Positions 7,489 to 12,171 of a DNA stretch of 12,171 nt are shown in pieces. The stretch spans positions 1-12,171 of the forward strand of contig CALDGX010000178.1 of NCBI GenBank assembly GCA_937941715.1, given 5' to 3'. The position numbers and the translations under genes were made by a program. The first letter of the stretch is position 1. Each line of letters begins with the position of its first letter. The notes under the pieces are model-generated. The model was not told the DNA's origin and searched no databases. It was given only the letters and a program-made list of their open reading frames with translations. This stretch comes from an uncultured Chloracidobacterium sp. (lineage in GTDB: Bacteria > Acidobacteriota > Blastocatellia > Pyrinomonadales > Pyrinomonadaceae).

Positions 7489-8617
7489 ATTTCAGCCCGT
7501 AAAGGGTGCGTAGCGTCATCCCAATGCGATTGGCAATCCGGTCTTTGTTTGTCGTTCGGATTCGAATGAGGTCTTGAAACTCCTCACTTTCAAGCAGCTT
7601 CTGTCGCCTGCTTACTAGCGTTTTTGTCTGAACATTTACATTATTTGCTAAAGAAATTCCCGTGGCTATCATTAACGAGTCGAAAATGGTCGGATTGAAC
7701 TTGCCTGTAAATTCTCCCGTTCGTTCGGATATATTTTGAAATGCCGTCGCACCAAACACCTCATATATTCTTTTAATTATCATCGTGAATTCCGTCTCGC
7801 GCTGTTTCAAAACATTAATGTCTTTCGACTCATCGCTTCCCATGAATTCACTCAAGAATTTCTTTAAAGAAATGGCTCCTTCATCATCCGGGTCCCAAAT
7901 CACGCTTCCAACAGCCATGTAACGCAGGATGAATTCCATGTCCCGCATACGTGGGTCTGGTGTGGCAAGTCCAAATAGTGAACGCCATGTTGGATTTTCA
8001 TTGAGTTTAATTAGAAGAGAGTTGAATGGGCCTTGGTATACACAGTTTCTAATTTCTTGTGGCAGTAATGTTTTGCCGGACGTGTTAATGCGCTCAAAGA
8101 TCTGGAAAAAACTTGTATCGTCTTTTGGTTTTATTTGGACGAAAATAATTGCATGAATTGTCGTATTTCTAATCTTTTTTCGCTCATTTTCGTGAAGCTC
8201 AACGAATGCCTTTCCGCGCCAACGTCTGTTGACCTTTTTGCTCTTAGTCAGCCGAAATACTTTCCCATCAGTTCGGAATTTTCCGGCGATAAAATCGTTG
8301 ACAGTCATGATTCTCTGATAACCATCGACGATGAGCATCGTATCAAGATTCTGATCTGGCTTCGCTAGAAAAATACTTGGAACCGGGAGACCGAGGAGTA
8401 TAGAGTCAATGAAGCGACTCGCCTCCGCTTTCTCCCAGACATAATTGCGCTGCATCTCAGGCTTAATTATGTCGCCTTCACTATAGCGATCAACAATTTC
8501 ACGGAAAGACAAATCTGCTCCCCAAGAGTTAATGTTGTACAAGGAATCGTCAGAATAATCGTCATCTTGTTCAGCGTCGATGACATCTATGTTTTTAAGT
8601 TCCGCTTCTTCTTTCAT
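7481..8617 (-). CDS. DUF262 domain protein (ParB-like/GmrS-like), no HNH C-terminus seen
   Basis: This protein of 378 residues has the DUF262 hallmarks. Q-R-N-Y-V-W lies near 56-61, followed by a helix leading to L-L-G-L-P-V-P-S-I-F. V-D-G-Y-Q-R at 97-102 corresponds to the family's D-G-Q-Q-R catalytic or nucleotide-binding motif. F-E-R-I-N-T-S-G at 174-181 precedes L-P-Q-E-I-R-N. DUF262 is the N-terminal module of the GmrSD type IV restriction enzyme, which cuts modified phage DNA. Here the usual DUF1524 HNH nuclease tail is not seen; instead a helical C-terminus and a separate HEPN partner follow. The second residue after D-G is Tyr instead of the common Gln. The ATG at 8617 overlaps the TGA of an upstream truncated frame and follows GAGG. 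A defence or stress-response role is inferred from family and partner. Confidence 0.85.
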   Translation of the reverse strand: MKEEAELKNIDVIDAEQDDDYSDDSLYNINSWGADLSFREIVDRYSEGDIIKPEMQRNYVWEKAEASRFIDSILLGLPVPSIFLAKPDQNLDTMLIVDGYQRIMTVNDFIAGKFRTDGKVFRLTKSKKVNRRWRGKAFVELHENERKKIRNTTIHAIIFVQIKPKDDTSFFQIFERINTSGKTLLPQEIRNCVYQGPFNSLLIKLNENPTWRSLFGLATPDPRMRDMEFILRYMAVGSVIWDPDDEGAISLKKFLSEFMGSDESKDINVLKQRETEFTMIIKRIYEVFGATAFQNISERTGEFTGKFNPTIFDSLMIATGISLANNVNVQTKTLVSRRQKLLESEEFQDLIRIRTTNKDRIANRIGMTLRTLYGLKYE

Positions 8618-8700
8618 ATAGCCTCAACAATCGCACTTAGACCTTCAACGAACGGGAAGAAGTTAGCAGCGGTAACGGTCGCCACCGCATAAAGTGCTTT
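8614..8700 (-). pseudogene. Truncated 3' end of an unidentified gene, overlapping the DUF262 start
   Basis: The minus strand from 8700 reads 28 sense codons, K-A-L-Y-A-V-A-T-V-T-A-A-N-F-F-P-F-V-E-G then L-S-A-I-V-E-A-I, and a TGA whose bases overlap the DUF262 ATG (ATGA). The residues look protein-like (hydrophobic helix with F-F-P-F), but there is no start codon and an in-frame TAG lies directly upstream. The natural reading is the tail of a gene that was once co-translated with DUF262 and lost its 5' part where the cassette joins GC-richer DNA. It could also be chance. I do not recognise the family. Confidence 0.3.
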
Positions 8701-8726
8701 CTATATCCTACCCCAAAATCACTTGG

Positions 8727-9389
8727 TCACGGCGTTGGCGGTTTCGGCTTTGCCTTCGGCGGAGCTTCGACATGGGCGGCGGAATTCCAGGCGGCTATGG
8801 CGCCGGGGTTTCCCGCGCAGAAGTTTGGGACCATGTGGCCGATGGTGCTTTTTAGGGCGATCATTTGGGCGAACTTATCGTTGAGTTCGGCGTTTTTGGC
8901 AATGCGGCTGCCGACGGCGGAGTCTTGTTGGCCGAAGGCGGCTTCGAAGGCGTCGCAGGCGGCGGTGACATCGACGACCCATGAACCCGGAGCTCCGTAG
9001 TCGATGAGCAAATTCTTATCTTCCACGCCGCCTGCGGCAAAGCTGCGGCCGGCGGCGAGCAGGGCCTGGTGCGACATGTTTGTGGTGTAGCGATAGCGGT
9101 CGCGGGTGCCGGGATGGTCGGGTTCGGCGGCACGTGCGGCGTCGCGGACCTTTTCCATAATGTCGAGCAGGTCGAGGCGTTCGGAGCCTTTGACATCAGT
9201 AGCGGAGAGGCCTTCGCCGACAAAAGCCTCGACTTCGCCGGAGAGAGTCTCGAGTTCGTCAACGAGCTCCGTGAATGTCGCGCATTTGGTCTCGAACATA
9301 CTGCCGCCCGGAATGAGCGCAGCAAAATCTACGATCCACTGACGGCAACGCTGGCCTGCCTCAAGGTATCTGCGGTTTTTGTCGTTCAT
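8727..9389 (-). CDS. Hypothetical helical protein, 220 aa, with Pro/Lys-rich tail
   Basis: I do not recognise this protein. It has 220 residues, looks cytosolic (no signal peptide), and is mostly amphipathic helix: residues 1-65 are acidic helices (E-L-V-D-E-L-E-T-L-S-G), and 90-135 include D-H-P-G-T-R-D-R-Y-R-Y and M-S-H-Q-A-L-L-A-A-G-R. A conserved-looking G-A-P-G-S-W-V-V-D-V follows near 130-140, then H-M-V-P-N-F-C, N-P-G-A-I-A-A-W-N near 190-205, and a low-complexity P-P-K-A-K-P-K-P-P-T-P end. Codon use is GC-rich, matching the core genes and not the DUF262-HEPN cassette to its left. The ATG at 9389 follows GGAGG at about 13 nt, which is long but workable. The 120 bp between this gene and DUF262, both on the minus strand, mark the composition boundary. 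Confidence 0.7.
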   Translation of the reverse strand: MNDKNRRYLEAGQRCRQWIVDFAALIPGGSMFETKCATFTELVDELETLSGEVEAFVGEGLSATDVKGSERLDLLDIMEKVRDAARAAEPDHPGTRDRYRYTTNMSHQALLAAGRSFAAGGVEDKNLLIDYGAPGSWVVDVTAACDAFEAAFGQQDSAVGSRIAKNAELNDKFAQMIALKSTIGHMVPNFCAGNPGAIAAWNSAAHVEAPPKAKPKPPTP

Positions 9390-9488
9390 CGTGAGTTATG
9401 AACCTCCAATATTTAATGTTGACCGTGGAAAATCTGCGGTAGAACGATAATACGCCAGTTTCGGGTGATGTCAAGCATGAATTGGATC

Positions 9489-9740
9489 AGTGGTCGGTGG
9501 TCAGTGGCCGGTGGTAAGTAGGACGGAATGTTTGAAATTTGGTGGGGTATGAATGGAAATTGCCTGGTGGTCGATGGATATTGCTGCGGATTGGATTTAA
9601 GTAACTCCGCGGTCGTCGGAAGTGGCTAAGGAACAATTGTAAGTAGCTTGGCGGTCGATGAATATTGCCACGGGGTGAATTGAAGCAGCTACGCGGTCTT
9701 TGGTCGCGGCTACGGATCGATTGGAAGTGACTACGCGGTC
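9489..9740. repeat. Degenerate heptanucleotide tandem repeat with 42-bp superperiod
   Basis: The left end is a plain heptamer run: AGTGGTC, GGTGGTC, AGTGGCC, GGTGGTA. In the same 7-bp phase, with no slippage, units continue to 9740, most keeping G at position 4 (GTGGCTA, GTAGCTT, GCAGCTA, GCGGCTA, GTGACTA; CGCGGTC three times). GGTC recurs at 9569, 9611, 9653, 9695 and 9737, exactly 42 bp (six heptamers) apart. A loose 42-bp unit reads CGCGGTC, then a variable heptamer (GTCGGAA, GATGAAT or TTTGGTC), then roughly GTGGCTA, CGGATCG, ATTGGAA, GTAGCTA. There are no spacers, so this is not a CRISPR array. Heptameric short tandem repeats (STRRs) are known in cyanobacteria; I infer an analogous element here. 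Confidence 0.8.
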
Positions 9741-9813
9741 ATCTGATGATGTCCCGTGCTCGGTCTCTGAGTTGCATGTAACGCCTTTACCGACGTTTGG
9801 GGCTTCTGCACAA

Positions 9814-9840
9814 GAACCCGATCGCTATCGCTCGCGGTTC
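9814..9840. terminator. Imperfect hairpin just downstream of the gnd fragment
   Basis: GAACCC at 9814 and the closing CGGTTC near 9840 can pair (GAACC with GGTTC). Between them lie GATCGC and GCTCGC half-sites that allow a few further pairs with a bulge. It sits 6 nt past the TAA of the minus-strand gnd fragment, where a terminator would be expected. On that strand only TTGT follows, not a strong T-run. It may equally be a dispersed palindromic repeat. Confidence 0.35.
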
Positions 9841-9846
9841 TGACAT

Positions 9847-10231
9847 TTACTTCTCCCAATCGTCGGTGTGGAAAGTTCCCTCTTTGTCGATCCGCTGGTA
9901 CGTGTGGGCTCCGAAATAGTCGCGTTGGGCCTGGATCAGGTTCGCCGGCAGGCGTTTTGCCCGGAAAGCGTCGAGATACGACAGCGCCGACGCAAAGCAC
10001 ATCGCCGGAATGCCGTGCCCGACGGCCGATGAGACCATTTTCCTCATAGCGATCGAGCCGGCCGCGACCGAGCTTGCTATTTCGGCATCGAGCAGGAGGT
10101 TTTCGAGCGTCGGCTGGGCGGAATACGCGGCCGTGATGGTGCTCAACTGTGCCGAGCGGATGATGCACCCGCCACGCCAGATGCGTGCGATCGACGCCGG
10201 GTCGAGGCCAAATCCCTTTTCGGCCGACGCC
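9847..10231 (-). pseudogene. gnd: 3' fragment of a 6-phosphogluconate dehydrogenase gene (second gnd copy)
   Basis: The minus strand from about 10231 to the TAA at 9847 encodes the last ~127 residues of decarboxylating 6-phosphogluconate dehydrogenase. Segments include E-K-G-F-G-L-D, I-A-R-I-W-R-G-G-C-I-I-R-S, A-Y-S-A-Q-P, R-L-P-A-N-L-I-Q-A-Q-R-D-Y-F-G-A-H-T-Y-Q-R and a final F-H-T-D-D-W-E-K. Comparison with the other gnd at 11486 onward aligns without gaps, at roughly two-thirds identity by hand count. Homology stops near 10230, where lpxC-like sequence begins on the opposite strand. The NADP-binding domain and most of the catalytic part are missing, so it cannot be a working enzyme. It has no internal stops, so truncation looks recent. 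A TTG at 10146 is not a believable start, since homology continues above it. Confidence 0.88.
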
Positions 10232-10442
10232 CGACGGGATGCTCAACGAAACTCCCTTGCGCTTCGACGACGAATTCGTCCGCCACAAGATCCTCGACAT
10301 CATCGGCGACTTCGCCCTGCTCGGCATGCACATCGAAGGCAAGATCACCGCCGAAAAAAGCGGCCACAGCGTACACGCTTCCCATATGAGCAAGCTCCTT
10401 AAAGCAGAGCGCGCTTGGAAGATCGTTGAAAGCGGATCGTGA
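10232..10442 (+). pseudogene. lpxC: 3' fragment of an lpxC gene (second lpxC copy)
   Basis: The plus strand from about 10232 to the TGA at 10440-10442 encodes the last ~69 residues of LpxC, beginning D-G-M-L-N-E-T-P-L-R-F. It includes H-K-I-L-D-I-I-G-D (zinc ligands) and K-S-G-H-S-V-H-A (general-acid His), and ends A-W-K-I-V-E-S. Against the full lpxC at 835-1689 I count 57 of 68 matching residues without gaps, with many silent base differences. The N-terminal domain, including the C-E-H zinc/catalytic motif, is absent, so it cannot act as a deacetylase. It is joined at its truncated 5' side to the truncated 5' side of the gnd fragment. The open frame upstream to 10185 is antisense gnd sequence and not part of the gene. 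No promoter or ribosome-binding site is seen. Confidence 0.9.
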
Positions 10443-10447
10443 AACCT

Positions 10448-11461
10448 TTACTTCCTGACCCGCTCCGCGATCACACGGTTGAATTTGGCGGCTTCTTCCT
10501 CGAGGGGTTCGTGGCCGGACTTTTCGAACCAAATGATCTCTTTTTTTGGAGCTTTCAGTTTCTTGGCAAAACTGAGTGTGAGGCTCGTCGGCAGGTTCCA
10601 ATCGTGCCTGCCCATCAAAAAATAAACCGGAACTTTTACTTCGCGAAGCGTTGTAAAATCCGATTCGAACAGATCTTTCTCTAATCGATACGCTGAATAT
10701 GTGAACGCCGCGAACCAGTCGTAGTCTTTGTAATCTTCGTATTTAGTCTCCGCCTTCGCTATCTCAACCTCCGACTCTTTGCGGTACACGGCACCACCAT
10801 ATTTGCTTAGCAGCTCGTACTGTTTTAGAAAGCAATCTATCTCACGCTCGCAAACGCCCTTGTCGCCTTCCTCGATCTGCTTGAGCGTCTTCAATGCCTC
10901 TTTATCACCTTTAAGGGTAGCTTGTTTCGTGATCCAGTCTCTCGAGATCTTGATGCTCTGGCGAAGGCTAATGATCTGAGTGATTCCAAAATACGCGGCG
11001 TAATCCTCCGGATACTTTTCTACAAGTTTCAGCCCGACAATACTGCCCGACGAAAAACCCGCGAGATATATCTTGTTCTTTTTGAACTTCGCTTTTAGGA
11101 TCTGCGTAAGCTGATGAGCGTCTTTGACGATCTGATCTAGACTTAGATTCTTAGGTTCGGGCGTCTTCATGAACGACTTACCGGTACCCGAGTTTTCCCA
11201 GGCGACGAGCGTCATTGACTTAGTCAGATCAGCATTGAAATATCGCAAATGAGGTGTCTGAGTCCAGCCCGGCCCTCCGTGGAGAAAGAGTAACACCGGG
11301 TTTCTATCCGATACGCCGGTGATCTCGACATATTGAAGTTCTCCGCCGAGGTCGATAAACGATCGCTCGTTAATACCACTTCCTCCCTGACTTGAGGCGA
11401 TCGATGTGGTTAAGGCCACTACGAGGATCAACAATAGATTTCGTAAGAAATAGTTACACAT
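10448..11461 (-). CDS. Exported alpha/beta hydrolase, proline iminopeptidase-like (peptidase family S33)
   Basis: This protein of 337 residues starts with a clear signal peptide (residues ~3-24, L-L-L-I-L-V-V-A-L-T-T-S-I-A-S-S). The fold is alpha/beta hydrolase. H-G-G-P-G at 61-65 is the oxyanion-hole signature of proline iminopeptidases and relatives, G-F-S-S-G gives nucleophile Ser137, G-R-H-D gives Asp287 and K-S-G-H gives His317. The segment usually reading D-Q-R-G-x-G-x-S is W-E-N-S-G-T-G-K-S, so classical N-terminal proline specificity is doubtful. A GTG at 11482 could add 7 residues, but the ATG at 11461 has GGGAG about 10 nt upstream and starts directly at the signal peptide. It probably cleaves a peptide or ester in the periplasm or outside. 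It lies 24 nt downstream of gnd on the same strand, possibly in its operon, and ends tail-to-tail with the lpxC fragment. Confidence 0.88.
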   Translation of the reverse strand: MCNYFLRNLLLILVVALTTSIASSQGGSGINERSFIDLGGELQYVEITGVSDRNPVLLFLHGGPGWTQTPHLRYFNADLTKSMTLVAWENSGTGKSFMKTPEPKNLSLDQIVKDAHQLTQILKAKFKKNKIYLAGFSSGSIVGLKLVEKYPEDYAAYFGITQIISLRQSIKISRDWITKQATLKGDKEALKTLKQIEEGDKGVCEREIDCFLKQYELLSKYGGAVYRKESEVEIAKAETKYEDYKDYDWFAAFTYSAYRLEKDLFESDFTTLREVKVPVYFLMGRHDWNLPTSLTLSFAKKLKAPKKEIIWFEKSGHEPLEEEAAKFNRVIAERVRK

Positions 11462-11485
11462 ATTCAGATATCTCCCGTTCACAGT

Positions 11486-12171
11486 CTACTTTTCCCAATC
11501 CGGTGTATGAAATATCCCTTCCATATCGGTCCGCTGATACGTGTGTGCCCCAAAAAAATCGCGTTGGGCCTGGATGAGGTTGGCGGGCAGACGCTCGGTG
11601 CGGAAGGCGTCGAAATAGGCGAGTGCCGATGAGAAACAGGCGGCGGGCGTGCCGGATTCGTTGAAGGCGACGACCGCTTTTCGGAGAGAGCCGGAACGAG
11701 TGTTCAGGATGCTGGAAAAGGCTTTGTCCAGAAGCAGGCTTTCGAGATCCGGTTGGGCGGAATAGGCTTTGCGGATACCTTCGAGCAGCTGCGAACGGAT
11801 AATGCATCCGCCGCGCCAGATCCGGGCGATCTCAGCCAGATCGAGTCCGAAGCTCTTTTCAACAGACGCCGCCTGCAAAAGCGACATTCCCTGAGCATAG
11901 GTGAGGATGAACGCACAGAACAACGCATCTTTTAGTTCGCTGACGGAAGTTCTCGATCGGCCCGCGTCGGATGACGTTCGCATGCCCTGATACTCGCCCG
12001 AGATCTTTATCCTCGCCGCCTTTCGTGCCGAGATCTGACGCATCGTGACCGCGCTGTCGATCGTCGGGATCGGAACGCCGAGATCCATCGCGGCCTGCGA
12101 CGTCCATTTGCCCGTACCTTTCTGCCCGGCCGTGTCGAGTATCTCATCGACCAGATGCCGGCCGGTGTCGG
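11486..12171 (-). CDS. gnd: 6-phosphogluconate dehydrogenase (decarboxylating), C-terminal half; 5' end off right edge
   Basis: This enzyme oxidises and decarboxylates 6-phosphogluconate to ribulose 5-phosphate with NADP+, in the oxidative pentose phosphate pathway in the cytosol. The frame is open from the right edge to the TAG at 11486, about 227 residues, and an internal Met near 12088 is not the start. Visible family motifs are G-T-G-K-W-T-S-Q-A-A-M-D-L-G, the helical core ending I-A-R-I-W-R-G-G-C-I-I-R-S, R-L-P-A-N-L-I-Q-A-Q-R-D-F-F-G-A-H-T-Y-Q-R, and a C-terminal F-H-T-P-D-W-E-K. The normal protein is ~470 residues, so roughly the first half lies beyond the window. The hydrolase gene follows 24 nt downstream on the same strand. 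A diverged fragment of another gnd copy sits at 9847-10231. Confidence 0.94.
   Translation of the reverse strand, partial: DTGRHLVDEILDTAGQKGTGKWTSQAAMDLGVPIPTIDSAVTMRQISARKAARIKISGEYQGMRTSSDAGRSRTSVSELKDALFCAFILTYAQGMSLLQAASVEKSFGLDLAEIARIWRGGCIIRSQLLEGIRKAYSAQPDLESLLLDKAFSSILNTRSGSLRKAVVAFNESGTPAACFSSALAYFDAFRTERLPANLIQAQRDFFGAHTYQRTDMEGIFHTPDWEK

Larger units (their letters stand above)
9390..9846. other. Noncoding stretch with tandem repeats and a hairpin
   Basis: About 457 bp with no credible gene. From 9390 to ~9480 it holds the upstream region of the 220-aa gene, including its GGAGG and an AT-rich segment that could hold the promoter. From 9489 to 9740 it is a degenerate heptamer/42-bp tandem repeat. 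From 9741 to 9846 is GC-balanced unique sequence with a hairpin at 9814-9840 next to the stop of the gnd fragment. Apparent frames through it on either strand are repeat-driven and lack family resemblance. Confidence 0.65.

Noticed and set aside
9489..9740. CRISPR array
   Set aside because: Units are contiguous and degenerate with no unique spacers, and no cas genes are present.
9731..10393. 220-codon minus-strand frame through the repeat, gnd' and lpxC'
   Set aside because: It is out of frame with both homologous fragments and crosses noncoding sequence.
10185..10442. Reading the lpxC fragment as an intact 85-residue gene starting at 10185
   Set aside because: The first ~17 codons are antisense gnd sequence and there is no ribosome-binding site; only the part from about 10232 is LpxC.

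Overview
The window looks like chromosomal DNA from a Gram-negative bacterium: it carries lpxC (lipid A synthesis), a large secreted sortilin/VPS10-type beta-propeller protein, and the C-terminal half of 6-phosphogluconate dehydrogenase. The moderately GC-rich core genes and the VPS10-type 'glycosyl hydrolase' would fit an Acidobacteriota (Blastocatellia-like) genome, but that placement is inference from gene content, not a marker-gene call.

Left part (1-5424), ordinary core or secretory genes. The 5' end of an EVE-domain gene leaves the window at base 1, and an unrecognised 194-residue protein lies just upstream of it on the minus strand. A divergent intergenic stretch separates these from lpxC (plus, 835-1689). 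lpxC converges on a 1053-residue exported Asp-box propeller protein (minus), and a DUF1569/DinB-like protein follows (minus). From 5425 to 5819 there is no intact gene, only a nested inverted repeat and what looks like the last ~30 codons of a crotonase gene.

Middle part (5820-8700), a visibly AT-richer accessory cassette on the minus strand. In transcription order it holds the tail of a truncated reading frame, a DUF262 (ParB-like/GmrS-like) protein, a HEPN protein with an intact R-x4-H RNase motif, and a radical SAM protein with a SPASM-like C-terminus. The first overlaps DUF262 by TGA/ATG and DUF262 overlaps HEPN by 8 nt, so the cassette is probably a translationally coupled operon. DUF262 plus HEPN has the look of a nucleic-acid-targeting defence or conflict module. 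The radical SAM gene is the unexpected third member and is the best candidate for something undescribed.

Right part (8727-12171), GC-rich again and rearranged. It contains an unrecognised 220-residue protein, then a noncoding block made of degenerate 7-bp units with an exact 42-bp superperiod (9489-9740). Next is a back-to-back fusion of two 5'-truncated fragments: the 3' third of a gnd gene (minus) and the 3' quarter of an lpxC gene (plus), joined near 10230. An exported S33-type alpha/beta hydrolase and a second, apparently intact gnd copy running off the right edge complete the window. The fragments are open but clearly diverged from the other copies in the window, so they are not fresh local duplications. 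They are either foreign or relic DNA joined recently, or a chimeric assembly join.
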